Below are positions 26,903-36,049 of a stretch of DNA of 64,000 nt, in pieces. The notes beneath the pieces are model-generated. The model saw only the letters and a list, made by a program, of their open reading frames with translations. It had not been told where the DNA came from and did not search any database. The DNA comes from VYFG01 sp965221795. Its GTDB lineage: Bacteria; Pseudomonadota; Gammaproteobacteria; Arenicellales; Poriferihabitantaceae. Every line of letters begins with the position of its first letter. The first letter of the stretch is position 1. The stretch spans positions 3,224,001 through 3,288,000 of the forward strand of contig OZ244914.1 in the NCBI GenBank assembly GCA_965221795.1, written 5' to 3'. Position numbers and translations under genes: made by a program.

Positions 26903-28216
26903 ATGAACTCGGTCATTGATGTGACTCGCAAGGGGCCATTGGAAGGGAGGATTCGGGTAGATGGCGACAAGTCCATTTCGCACCGATCCATCATGATGGG
27001 AGCTATTGCCGACGGGGTGACCAACGTCCAGAACCTGTTGGAAGGAGACGATGTATTGGCAACCATAGCGGCATTCCGTGCCATGGGAGTCGATATTCGC
27101 CCACAGGATGCCGGTGCATACCGGATACAAGGGGTTGGCATGGCTGGCTTATGCCAACCTCCGGGCCCCCTTGACATGGGGAATTCCGGGACTGCGTTCA
27201 GACTCCTGGCGGGTTTGTTGTGTGGACAGAAGTGGTCCAGCTGCTTGACGGGAGATGCGTCCCTGAGTCATCGTCCGATGGAACGGATTATCAAACCTCT
27301 TTCCCGCATGGGCGCACAATTCGATTCCTTACATGGTCGGCCTCCTATGACGATTCATCCTCCCGATGAACTGGTACCGATCCGTTATGCACTGCCCATG
27401 GCCAGTGCCCAGGTCAAATCATCCATTCTTTTGGCCGGATTGTATGCCCGAGGTGAGACTGCTGTTCAGGAACCTGCACCAACCCGGGATCATACCGAAC
27501 GCATGCTTAAGGCGTTTGGAGTGCCGGTCCGCAAAAAGGGCGACTGGTTGATGCTGGAAGGCGGGAGGCACCTTGTGAGCTCGGACATACATGTCCCGGC
27601 GGACTTGTCGTCGGCCACCTTTTTTCTGTTGGGTGCTCTTATCACACCGGGATCGGAATTGATTCTGCATCGGGTTGGAGTCAATCCGACCCGGAATGGG
27701 GTACTGCAGATCCTTTCTCGAATGTCGGCCGATATTCAGTGGGAAAATCACCACGAAGAGGGAGGGGAGCCAGTAGCAGATTTGCGGGTACGGCATTCTC
27801 GCCTGCAAGCGGTAGAATTGGATGCCGGAGACATTGCGCTTGCGGTCGACGAAGTTCCGGCATTGGCAGTGGCTGCTGCATTTGCCGATGGGGTGACACG
27901 AATCCGGGGGGCCGAAGAACTGCGGGTGAAAGAAAGTGACCGTATCCAGACAACTGTGGAAGGGCTTGCGGCTTTGGGAGTACAGGTGACAGAACATCCC
28001 GACGGCATGACCATTACCGGTGGCAAGGTATCGGGAGGTGTGGTCAAAAGCCATGGCGACCATCGGATCGCGATGGCCTTCGCGATGGCGGCTGGCGGGG
28101 CGGGGGGCAGGATTCGAGTGCAGGATACCGCGTGTATCAATACATCCTTTCCGGGATTTGTCAGATTGGCGCGGTCAGTGGGACTGTCGATCTGCGAAGG
28201 CCCGGAAAGCGAATGA
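26903..28216 (+). CDS. aroA: 3-phosphoshikimate 1-carboxyvinyltransferase (EPSP synthase)
   Basis: Shikimate pathway step joining phosphoenolpyruvate and shikimate 3-phosphate. 437 residues. GDKSISHRSIMM near the N terminus, GNSGTAFRLLAGLL (the class I-like form of the signature), and RVKESDRI with GDHRIAMAF-type residues near the C terminus. Its last bases overlap the cmk start (ATGA), implying coupled translation. Confidence 0.96.
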   Translation: MNSVIDVTRKGPLEGRIRVDGDKSISHRSIMMGAIADGVTNVQNLLEGDDVLATIAAFRAMGVDIRPQDAGAYRIQGVGMAGLCQPPGPLDMGNSGTAFRLLAGLLCGQKWSSCLTGDASLSHRPMERIIKPLSRMGAQFDSLHGRPPMTIHPPDELVPIRYALPMASAQVKSSILLAGLYARGETAVQEPAPTRDHTERMLKAFGVPVRKKGDWLMLEGGRHLVSSDIHVPADLSSATFFLLGALITPGSELILHRVGVNPTRNGVLQILSRMSADIQWENHHEEGGEPVADLRVRHSRLQAVELDAGDIALAVDEVPALAVAAAFADGVTRIRGAEELRVKESDRIQTTVEGLAALGVQVTEHPDGMTITGGKVSGGVVKSHGDHRIAMAFAMAAGGAGGRIRVQDTACINTSFPGFVRLARSVGLSICEGPESE

Positions 28217-28905
28217 TGCATCCGGCAACGGTTCCGGTGATCACCTTTGATGGGCCGGTTGGCTCTGGCAAGGGGACTGTGGCCTTGCGAGTGGCGCGTA
28301 CACTCGGTTGGCATTATCTGGATAGTGGTTCAATCTATCGGGCTCTGGCGCTTTATGCGATGCAAAGTGGGATTTTGTTGGCGGATGGAAGTGCGCTGGC
28401 CGCACTGGCCCATTCCATGCCGCTGGAATTCCGGGAGGGGCGTGCTGAATTGGATGGAAAAGCGGTGGAAGAGGAGATTCGCACCGAAGAGATGGGCACC
28501 CACGCCTCACAAATTGCGGCATTGCCAAATGTACGGAAAGCGCTACTGGCTTGGCAAAGGGAGTATGCTGTGCTACCTGGGTTGGTTGCGGACGGAAGGG
28601 ATATGGGGACTGTAGTGTTTCCTCATGCCGACTGCAAGATTTATTTGACCGCCAGTATGAAACAACGAGTAAAGAGACGTTTTAACCAGTTGAGAGTAAA
28701 GGGTTTTGCTGGTACAATCGATCAGGTTGCCGAAGATATCCATGAACGCGACCAGAGAGATCGTGAGCGATCGCTTTCGCCATTGCGGCCTGCGGACGAT
28801 GCATGTTGGCTGGATACTTCTACAATGAGCATTGAGCAGTCTGTCGAAGCTGCGCTGGAGTGGGTGGCCCGCTGTCGGAAGCAGGCGGCCAATTCGGATG
28901 CGTAA
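28213..28905 (+). CDS. cmk: Cytidylate kinase
   Basis: Phosphorylates CMP and dCMP. 230 residues from the ATG at 28213 that overlaps the aroA stop. P-loop FDGPVGSGKGTVA, then YLDSGSIYRALA, GRDMGTVVFPHADCKIYLTA and the lid residues RFNQLR..KG. Canonical position before rpsA. Confidence 0.95.
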   Translation: MMHPATVPVITFDGPVGSGKGTVALRVARTLGWHYLDSGSIYRALALYAMQSGILLADGSALAALAHSMPLEFREGRAELDGKAVEEEIRTEEMGTHASQIAALPNVRKALLAWQREYAVLPGLVADGRDMGTVVFPHADCKIYLTASMKQRVKRRFNQLRVKGFAGTIDQVAEDIHERDQRDRERSLSPLRPADDACWLDTSTMSIEQSVEAALEWVARCRKQAANSDA

Positions 28906-29198
28906 TGTTCATGTGATGACCGTCCTTGGGGAACGTGATCCCTGGGCAAGTTTTTCTTCGGCAATGACACATGACTGGCTGTGATTATATGCTGGCTGTG
29001 GGTAGATTGGGTGGACTGGGTCTGTGATGTCGGCTTGCGCCTTGGCGGTCGCCGTTGCATACTGGTCTGAAATATAACTTCTTTGGATCACTACAGGCTG
29101 CCACTGTAATTTTCCGGTTTTGGCTGCTGTTTTCCCTTGGGGACAGTGGCGGAGTGGAAGAGGCAGGGTCGGAAAGGCAGCAAGTATTCGATAAAACT
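28906..29198. other. Leader region upstream of rpsA
   Basis: About 290 bases, no gene. In relatives rpsA has its own promoters and S1 represses its own translation through the leader. I see no strong Shine-Dalgarno before the ATG at 29199, which is also typical of rpsA, where AU-rich stem-loops replace it. Confidence 0.45.
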
Positions 29199-30875
29199 AT
29201 GACTGAGAATTTTGCGACACTGCTTGAGGAAAGCCTTGAGGGTGTCATCATGAAGCCCGGGTCCGTGATCATGGGCAAAGTGCTGGAAATCAACAATGAT
29301 TTTGTCATCGTCGGAGCGGGCTTGAAATCCGATGCCGAAATCCATGCTGCTGAATTTAGAAATCCTGCCGGGGAGATCACGGTCCAGTTGGGAGATATGG
29401 TGGAAGTTTCCCTGGAAGCGGTCGAGGATGGGACCGGGGCTACACGGATGTCGCGGGAAAAGGCCATGCGAGTCAGGGCGTGGGAGGACCTGGCCAAAGC
29501 CCTGGAAAATGGGGATATTGTCAGTGGGGTGATTACCGGTAAGGTCAAAGGGGGATTTACAGTGGATATCTGGAATCTCAGGGCGTTCCTGCCAGGTTCA
29601 CTGGTCGATGTTCGTCCTATCAAGGACTCCGCCTATATTGAAGGACGAGAACTCGATTTCAAAGTCATCAAGTTGGACCAGACCCGCAATAACATTGTCG
29701 TATCCCGACGAGCGATCGTGGAAAACGAACTGAATGAAGAGCGGGACAAACTGCTGGATACCCTGGAAGAGGGACAGATCGTCAAGGGAATTGTCAAGAA
29801 TCTGACGGATTATGGTGCTTTTGTCAATCTGGGTGGATTGGACGGGCTCTTGCATATTACCGATTTGGCCTGGAAACGAGTTAAACACCCGTCTGAAGTG
29901 CTGAATGTAGGAGATGAAATTGAAGCCCGGGTATTGAAATTTGACCGGGAGCAATGCCGGGTTTCCCTGGGCATCAAGCAACTGGGGCAAGATCCGTGGC
30001 TGGATTTGCCGCGCCGGTATCCCGTGGGAACCCGACTGTTTGGGAAAGTCACCAATCTGACCGACTATGGGGCCTTTGTGGAACTGGAAGAGGGCGTGGA
30101 AGGGTTGGTTCATTTGTCCGAGATGGATTGGACCAATAAAAACGTCCACCCTGCAAAGTTCTGCCATGTGGCCGATGAAGTTGAGGTGATGGTGCTGGAC
30201 ATAGATTCGGACCGCCGGCGGATCTCATTGGGAATGAAGCAGTGCACCCCCAATCCTTGGGAAGAGTTTGCGGCTTTGCACAAGAAAGGCGATATGATGA
30301 CCGGAAAAATCCGTTCCATCACCGATTTTGGCGTATTCATCGGCGTGGAAGGTGGAATTGATGGCTTGGTACACCTGTCCGAGTTATCCTGGGACCGATC
30401 CGGGGAAGAAGTCGTCACCGAATTGAAAAAAGGGGATGAATTGACGGTCGTGGTCCTGGCTGTGGATGCCGAACGGGAGCGGATTTCCCTGGGGCTCAAA
30501 CAGGCTGTTGAGGATCCATTTACGGCGTACGTATCCGAGCACGGAAAAGGCAGTGCAGTTCAGGGCACGGTCAAGGAAGTGACCGCCAAAGGGGCGGTGA
30601 TCCAGCTGACCCCGAGTGTGACGGGCTACCTACGTGCATCGGAGATTTCCCAGGAGCGGGTCGCAGATGCCCGCAATGTGCTGAATGTGGGAGATACGGT
30701 AGAAGCGAAGATTACCAGTATTGAGCGCAAGGATCGTAAGATTTCGCTTTCGATCAAGGTGCGGGAAATGGAGATTGAGGATGAAGCCGTGCAGGAGTAT
30801 TCCCGTGAGTCAACGATCGGCAGTGCGACCTTGGGAGACAAGTTCAAGGAACAGTTGAATCGACAAAATTCCTAA
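29199..30875 (+). CDS. rpsA: 30S ribosomal protein S1
   Basis: mRNA-binding ribosomal protein, 558 residues, with six S1 domains. Repeats are recognisable by GDIVSGVITGKVKGGFTVDI, GQIVKGIVKNLTDYGAFVNL, GTRLFGKVTNLTDYGAFVEL and GDMMTGKIRSITDFGVFIGV. The start at 29199 (MTENFATLLEESL) matches the family; the upstream open frame is leader. It is 17 bases from ihfB and likely shares its transcript. Confidence 0.97.
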   Translation: MTENFATLLEESLEGVIMKPGSVIMGKVLEINNDFVIVGAGLKSDAEIHAAEFRNPAGEITVQLGDMVEVSLEAVEDGTGATRMSREKAMRVRAWEDLAKALENGDIVSGVITGKVKGGFTVDIWNLRAFLPGSLVDVRPIKDSAYIEGRELDFKVIKLDQTRNNIVVSRRAIVENELNEERDKLLDTLEEGQIVKGIVKNLTDYGAFVNLGGLDGLLHITDLAWKRVKHPSEVLNVGDEIEARVLKFDREQCRVSLGIKQLGQDPWLDLPRRYPVGTRLFGKVTNLTDYGAFVELEEGVEGLVHLSEMDWTNKNVHPAKFCHVADEVEVMVLDIDSDRRRISLGMKQCTPNPWEEFAALHKKGDMMTGKIRSITDFGVFIGVEGGIDGLVHLSELSWDRSGEEVVTELKKGDELTVVVLAVDAERERISLGLKQAVEDPFTAYVSEHGKGSAVQGTVKEVTAKGAVIQLTPSVTGYLRASEISQERVADARNVLNVGDTVEAKITSIERKDRKISLSIKVREMEIEDEAVQEYSRESTIGSATLGDKFKEQLNRQNS

Positions 30876-30877
30876 CT

Positions 30878-30886
30878 AAAGGAGGT
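30878..30886 (+). promoter_or_regulatory. Strong ribosome binding site of ihfB
   Basis: AAAGGAGGT, near-perfect complement to the 16S tail, six bases before the ATG at 30893. Much stronger than neighbouring sites, fitting the high amount of IHF made. Confidence 0.85.
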
Positions 30887-30892
30887 ATCCAG

Positions 30893-31225
30893 ATGGCATC
30901 CGATGATGACAATGTCGTGCGCTCGCCGACGCTCGCTAAGTCTGAGTTGATCGATTTTATGGCCGAGGAAGTGTCGCAACATCTTTCCTATCAGGATGTG
31001 GAAGTGTCGGTGAACCGCATTCTTGAATGCATGGCGCAGGCACTAGAGACCGGGGAGAGGATCGAAATTCGTGGTTTTGGCAGTCTCACGCTTCGCTATC
31101 GGCCCTCGCGAGTCGGCAGGAATCCCAAAAGCGGGGCCCGTGTTAATGTGCCGGAAAAGTATTTGCCACACTTCAAACCCGGGGCCAATTTGCGGGATCG
31201 GGTCAATCACGGCTCTGGGGGCTGA
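30893..31225 (+). CDS. ihfB: Integration host factor subunit beta
   Basis: DNA-bending protein that pairs with IhfA. 110 residues. After a short acidic leader (MASDDDNVVRSPT) the IHF/HU fold follows: KSELIDFMAEE, ERIEIRGFGSLTLRYRPSRV and GRNPKSGARVNVPEKYLPHF. The N-terminal extension of about 12 residues is longer than in E. coli. Downstream of rpsA, as in most gammaproteobacteria. Confidence 0.95.
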   Translation: MASDDDNVVRSPTLAKSELIDFMAEEVSQHLSYQDVEVSVNRILECMAQALETGERIEIRGFGSLTLRYRPSRVGRNPKSGARVNVPEKYLPHFKPGANLRDRVNHGSGG

Positions 31226-31229
31226 TGCG

Positions 31230-31526
31230 TTGAAAAAGTTACTCTACGTCCTGGTCATGGTGATATTTTTCCTGCTGGCCCTCTCATTCTATCTGAACAA
31301 TTCGCAATCCGTGACTGTTCGGTATTATATGGACGTGGAGTATGAGATGTCGTTGTCTTTCCTGTTGTGGATTACGCTGTGCTTGGGCATCATCGTGGGT
31401 TGGGTAGCCGGGATGGCACATCATCTGAAACGGCGCCGTCAGCTTACCCGGACTTGGCGGCACCAACAGCAGATACGCAACTCTCCGCATGGTGTCGTGA
31501 TCGACAGCATACAGAAAGCGTCCTGA
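31230..31526 (+). CDS. lapA: Lipopolysaccharide assembly protein A (LapA/YciS)
   Basis: Inner membrane partner of LapB in control of LPS synthesis through LpxC turnover. 98 residues from a TTG at 31230 (LKKLLYVLVMVIFFLLALSF). Two hydrophobic segments, about 3-22 and 42-66, with NNSQSVTVRYYMDVEYEMSL between, the typical LapA pattern. The C terminus is basic and cytoplasmic. It starts just after ihfB; lapB follows after 32 bases. Confidence 0.88.
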   Translation: MKKLLYVLVMVIFFLLALSFYLNNSQSVTVRYYMDVEYEMSLSFLLWITLCLGIIVGWVAGMAHHLKRRRQLTRTWRHQQQIRNSPHGVVIDSIQKAS

Positions 31527-31558
31527 ATGCTCTCTGAGCCGGAATCAGTGAACTGATC

Positions 31559-32761
31559 ATGGTCGACCCGGTTTGGTTATTGCTCCTGCTTCCCATGGCT
31601 GCCGCCAGTGGGTGGTGGATGGCACTGCGAGACCGTGAAAGCCGAGTGAACCCGGCACACACCAACGATCGGTCTGCATTGCCGGATGCCTATTTCAAGG
31701 GCTTGAACCTGCTCCTCAACGAACAGTCCGACAAGGCTTTGCAGGTTTTTCTGAAAGCCATGGTCATCGACGAGAATATGGTGGAGATGCATATTGCCTT
31801 GGGCAATCTGTTTCGCCGACGGGGGGAGATTGAACGAGCCACGCAAATTCACCAGAACCTGATCGCGAGGTCGGACCTGGAAGAGCCAGTGCGCTCTCTG
31901 GCCTTGTTTGAATTGGCGCAGGATTATTTGAAGGCAGGTCTTCTGGATCGTTCTGAAAGCCTGTTTCAGGAACTGCGACAATTGCCGGAATATCAGGAAA
32001 AGGCGTGCCATTTTCTGTTGCAGATCTATGATCAGGAAAAGGAGTGGCACAGTGCCATTGTGATCGGTGAAGAGCTTTCCACGATTTCCCAGCAGGATTA
32101 TTCTTCCCGACTGTCGCATTATTGCTGTGAACTGGTTGACAGCGCCCTGAAAGAAGGGAAACCCAGTAAGGCCGAATATTATCTGGAATCAGCTTATCGG
32201 TATGATTCCCAGTGTATCCGTGCCGCTATTTTGTCGGGTGAAATCCAGGCCGCCCGAGGCAATCACAGTCGAGCGATTGCGATCTGGAAAGATTTGGGTG
32301 AATGGGCCCCGGAAGCGTTGGGGGAAGTCGTACAAATGGTGTCCCAAAGCTATGCAATACTGCAGGACAAAGAAGGGTATCGTACCTTTCTGGAGTCGGC
32401 ACTGGAGAAAAACCCGGATTCCCGGATCATGGCGGCATTGGTCGAGATGTACCAGCATCAGCGCACGAATTTGTCCCCAACCCGGATCCAGTTGGAAATT
32501 ATCCACCGGCATCCTTCTCTGGAGGGCCTCTATCAATTATTGCGTAATAGTCCGGGGCCGGAAATGTTTCGGGGGGAATCCATTGATCTGGAAATGATCG
32601 CCAAGTTGCTTTCAAAAGCGATAGGAAATGCCCGTGAATACCATTGCCGTCAATGCGGCTTTAGCAGTACAACATTGCACTGGCAATGTCTGGGTTGCAA
32701 GTCTTGGGGCACCGTGGAAAAAACGTTCTATCTTCAGGAGCGCGACGAATCGCTTGCATAA
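31559..32761 (+). CDS. lapB: Lipopolysaccharide assembly protein B (LapB/YciM)
   Basis: Membrane-anchored TPR protein that presents LpxC to FtsH. 400 residues. N-terminal anchor (VWLLLLLPMAAASGWWMALR), TPR repeats (about 45-350, for example AYFKGLNLLLNEQSDKALQV), and a C-terminal rubredoxin-like metal-binding module with CRQCGF and CLGCKSWGT. The length and layout match E. coli LapB. Confidence 0.94.
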   Translation: MVDPVWLLLLLPMAAASGWWMALRDRESRVNPAHTNDRSALPDAYFKGLNLLLNEQSDKALQVFLKAMVIDENMVEMHIALGNLFRRRGEIERATQIHQNLIARSDLEEPVRSLALFELAQDYLKAGLLDRSESLFQELRQLPEYQEKACHFLLQIYDQEKEWHSAIVIGEELSTISQQDYSSRLSHYCCELVDSALKEGKPSKAEYYLESAYRYDSQCIRAAILSGEIQAARGNHSRAIAIWKDLGEWAPEALGEVVQMVSQSYAILQDKEGYRTFLESALEKNPDSRIMAALVEMYQHQRTNLSPTRIQLEIIHRHPSLEGLYQLLRNSPGPEMFRGESIDLEMIAKLLSKAIGNAREYHCRQCGFSSTTLHWQCLGCKSWGTVEKTFYLQERDESLA

Positions 32762-32848
32762 GGCCGATGGTGTGTAGGGAGTGTCGCTGGCACCGGTTCC
32801 GCACCCGCCCATGGATATGATTTGGGTGGATATGTCGGACGAGGAGCA

Positions 32849-34171
32849 ATGAATATCGCTGTGATAGGAGCCGGTTATGTCGGTTTGGTGGCCAGTGCTT
32901 GCTTCGCTGATGTCGGTCACCAAGTGATTTGTGTGGATACGGACCAGGCCAAGATAGATGATCTGAACCGAGGCATCGTACCGATTCACGAACCGGGCCT
33001 GGATCAGTTGGTTGAGGAAAATCAGGCCTCCGGACGGCTGGCCTTCACCACCCAGACTGTCCAGGGAGTCTCCCATGGAGATGTCATCTTTATCGCGGTC
33101 GGGACGCCGCCCGACGAGGATGGGTCGGCGGACCTGGCCCATGTGTTGAAAGTCGCACAGTCCATCGGTAATCATATGAATGGATATCGGGTGATTGCCA
33201 CCAAATCCACTGTTCCAGTGGGCACCTCGGAAAAAGTCCGGAATGTGATTCGCCAGACACTGAACGACCGGGGACAGACGGCAGGGTTTGGCATGGTTTC
33301 CAATCCGGAGTTTTTGAAGGAGGGGGCTGCAGTCGATGACTTCATGAAACCAGACCGAATTATCCTGGGCGTGGATGAGGAGCATGCGCTGGAAATCATG
33401 CGCACGATCTATGCTCCTTTCAACCGCAATCATGAACGAATTATCGTGATGGATCTTCCGTCTGCGGAACTGACCAAATACACCGCCAATGCCATGCTCG
33501 CAACCAAAATCTCATTCATGAATGAGATGGCCAATCTGGCAGAGCGGTTGGGTGCAGATATCGAGGCGGTTCGAATCGGCATCGGTGCTGACCCTCGTAT
33601 TGGATATGATTTCATCTACCCTGGTTGCGGGTATGGGGGTTCCTGTTTTCCCAAGGATGTGAAGGCTCTCCACCATACTGCCAACGAGGTGAACTATGAT
33701 GCCCGGATTTTGTCTGCTGTAGAAGCCGTGAACTCGGACCAGAAGCGGGTGTTAGTGGAGAAGTTGAAACAACACTTCCCCGGGAGCTTGCGGGGGCTGA
33801 AGTTTGCATTATGGGGGCTTTCGTTCAAGCCCGATACCAGTGATATGCGCGAGGCACCGAGTCGAGTGATCATGGAAGCGCTATGGGCCGAGGGTGCATC
33901 GGTGCAGGCGTTTGACCCGTTGGCAACAGAGGAAGCAAGAAGAATTTATGGTAAACGAGATGATTTGGTACTGGATGGCAAGGACCCTTACCGGGTACTT
34001 GAAAAGGCGGCTGCCTTGATTGTGGTCACGGAATGGCGCACATTCCGGGCTTCCGATGTGTTTCGGATACGTGACACGCTGGCCGGTGATGCGGTGTTTG
34101 ATGGTCGAAATGTGTTCTCACCGGAAGCTATACGAGCGGCAGGACTCCATTATTTTGGGGTCGGACGCTGA
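32849..34171 (+). CDS. ugd: UDP-glucose 6-dehydrogenase
   Basis: Oxidises UDP-glucose to UDP-glucuronate for polysaccharide or lipid A modification. 440 residues from the ATG at 32849, with GAGGAG just upstream. NAD-binding MNIAVIGAGYVGLVASACFA, catalytic Cys in YGGSCFPKDVKAL, and FALWGLSFKPDTSDMREAPS. All expected active-site elements are present, in contrast to the next gene. Confidence 0.95.
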   Translation: MNIAVIGAGYVGLVASACFADVGHQVICVDTDQAKIDDLNRGIVPIHEPGLDQLVEENQASGRLAFTTQTVQGVSHGDVIFIAVGTPPDEDGSADLAHVLKVAQSIGNHMNGYRVIATKSTVPVGTSEKVRNVIRQTLNDRGQTAGFGMVSNPEFLKEGAAVDDFMKPDRIILGVDEEHALEIMRTIYAPFNRNHERIIVMDLPSAELTKYTANAMLATKISFMNEMANLAERLGADIEAVRIGIGADPRIGYDFIYPGCGYGGSCFPKDVKALHHTANEVNYDARILSAVEAVNSDQKRVLVEKLKQHFPGSLRGLKFALWGLSFKPDTSDMREAPSRVIMEALWAEGASVQAFDPLATEEARRIYGKRDDLVLDGKDPYRVLEKAAALIVVTEWRTFRASDVFRIRDTLAGDAVFDGRNVFSPEAIRAAGLHYFGVGR

Positions 34172-34249
34172 TTGCTCGTGGCTGCTTTGCTAATCTGGTT
34201 TCCACGTGCATGACATTCAACGACAAGAACCCATCTGCGGAGGGGAGTT

Positions 34250-35122
34250 TTGAGAGGAATTCTGCTCATGGATGGTTCCGGGGCCCCGTTTGTCCCGATA
34301 ACCTCGGTGGTGCCGAGAGCATTGTTTCCGCTGTACAACAAACCGATCGTCTATTACCCGTTGTCGGTGCTGCTGTTGGCGGGAATCCGTGAGATTCTGT
34401 TGATTTCGACTCCGGAGGACGCCCCTGGATTACAGCAGTTGTTAGGCGATGGAAGCCAGTGGGGTATTCATTTGTCCTATGCCATACGATCTTCTCCGGA
34501 TGGCGCAGGCGAGGCGTTCGTTCTTGGGTCGGAATTTATCGGTGCACACTCGGTTGCACTGGTTTTGGGTAACATGATTTTCGATACGTTACTCCTGGAG
34601 GAAAGGCTAAAGAAAGCTACTGTGCTGGAAAAAGGAGCCTGTGGATTCGTGTATTCGAGTCAAGGCCGAGAAACACATGAGAAGGTCATGGAAGACCCGG
34701 TGCTGGAAGCACTTGCCAGCGACGGGAGATCGCAATCCATTGATTCACGGTACCTGGCTGCCGGACTGTATTGCTATGACCATAGCGTCGTTGAAAAAGC
34801 CCGTGAACTGGCCTCATCCACCCGCAGTCCTTGGCACATTGCCGATCTCAATCGGATCTATTTTGCCGAGGGGCGACTCGGTCTTGAGATCCTGGATCGA
34901 GATATTTTTTGGTCCGATTTGTGCTCGATTGATGCAGTGCTCAAAGCCGCAAATTGGGTCTATGCCATGGAAAGCCAACAATCGCAATTGGTTGGCTCTC
35001 CAGAAGAAATTTGCTGGCGAAAAGGATATATCGATGATGCCCAATTGGAAAAGCTGGGGACAGCAATGGGGGAAGCTTCATATGGTCAATTCCTGCTCCG
35101 AATTCTGGGAACCCTCAAATAA
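34250..35122 (+). CDS. RmlA-like protein lacking nucleotidyltransferase active-site residues (probable pseudoenzyme)
   Basis: Overall fold and length (290 residues) are those of glucose-1-phosphate thymidylyltransferase: NKPIVYYPLSVLLLAGIREI, ISTPEDAPGLQQLLGDGSQW and SPEEICWRKGYIDDAQL align throughout. The catalytic elements are changed. The family's GGSGTRLxPxT with the following K reads DGSGAPFVPIT...R, LGDNIF reads LGNMIF (metal Asp lost), and the EKP region has no EKP. The frame is open and has a good site (GGAGGGGAG) before the TTG at 34250, so it is expressed rather than broken. It follows ugd and precedes mtnP. I infer a non-catalytic protein or one under relaxed selection. Confidence 0.75.
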   Translation: MRGILLMDGSGAPFVPITSVVPRALFPLYNKPIVYYPLSVLLLAGIREILLISTPEDAPGLQQLLGDGSQWGIHLSYAIRSSPDGAGEAFVLGSEFIGAHSVALVLGNMIFDTLLLEERLKKATVLEKGACGFVYSSQGRETHEKVMEDPVLEALASDGRSQSIDSRYLAAGLYCYDHSVVEKARELASSTRSPWHIADLNRIYFAEGRLGLEILDRDIFWSDLCSIDAVLKAANWVYAMESQQSQLVGSPEEICWRKGYIDDAQLEKLGTAMGEASYGQFLLRILGTLK

Positions 35123-35140
35123 ACATTGAGTATCGACAGG

Positions 35141-35884
35141 ATGGAATACACCGCAGTGATTGGTGGCACCGGATTTGACCGACTGGACGGATTTCATACT
35201 CTTTCGCGTCATCGCATTGATACACCATATGGGGCCCCATCCGATGCCTTGCAGATTGGTATGCTATACGGGAGGGAGATCTTGTTTCTGCCGCGGCATG
35301 GGGCCGATCACACCCTCCCACCGCATCGGATCAACTATCGGGCCAACATCCGTGCGTTGCAAACCATGGGAGCCACTCGAATCATTGCATTCGCCGCTGT
35401 GGGTGCCATTGAAGCCACGATGCGTCCCGGTGATATTGTCATTCCTCACCAGATTCTTGACTACACATGGGGACGGAAACATACGTTTTTTGATGGGGCC
35501 AGCCAGCAGCTGGAACATGTGGATTTTTCCTTTCCATATTCTGAACCACTACGACAGAAGATTCTGCAAGCAGCCGGGCAGCGTGGGATACAGGCTCACA
35601 AGGCGGGAGTTTATGCCGTGACCCAGGGCCCCCGACTGGAATCTGCTGCAGAAATTGATCGATTGGAGCGGGATGGGGGGCATATCGTGGGGATGACCGG
35701 TATGCCCGAAGCAGCACTGGCACGGGAAGCCGGGATGGAATATGCCACCATCGCGATGGTCGTGAATCCTGCTGCAGGCAGAACCGATTCCCCGATTACT
35801 CTGGAGATGATTCAAGAGAATCTGATTCGCGGAGTGCGGGATGCGGCGTCGGTCCTGCAATATGTCCAGGATGCTGCTCCTTGA
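35141..35884 (+). CDS. S-methyl-5'-thioinosine / thioadenosine phosphorylase
   Basis: Purine nucleoside phosphorylase of the MTAP/MTIP family, which recovers methylthio-ribose phosphate from polyamine synthesis by-products. About 247 residues from the ATG at 35141 (MEYTAVIGGTGFD); a TTG at 35126 is an alternative. Phosphate and base-binding elements: IGGTGF, LPRHGADHTLPPHRINYRAN, TQGPRLESAAEI, and GMTGMPEAALAREAGMEYA. The NPAAG near the C terminus resembles the thioinosine-preferring enzyme of Pseudomonas. The link to polyamines fits the pot operon at the right edge, though they are far apart. Confidence 0.88.
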   Translation: MEYTAVIGGTGFDRLDGFHTLSRHRIDTPYGAPSDALQIGMLYGREILFLPRHGADHTLPPHRINYRANIRALQTMGATRIIAFAAVGAIEATMRPGDIVIPHQILDYTWGRKHTFFDGASQQLEHVDFSFPYSEPLRQKILQAAGQRGIQAHKAGVYAVTQGPRLESAAEIDRLERDGGHIVGMTGMPEAALAREAGMEYATIAMVVNPAAGRTDSPITLEMIQENLIRGVRDAASVLQYVQDAAP

Positions 35885-36049
35885 TCGACGAGATTGGAAT
35901 CAAAGGGGACATCCGCACGGTCTCCCGTGTGTGTTATGTGGAATGGGTCAACTTGTGCGCCAGACTTCGACGGTAAAAATTCGAAAAGAATTGATTCTAA
36001 AGGATTTTACTGGAGAACTAGGCACTACATTCCGGGGGAATCGCGATTT

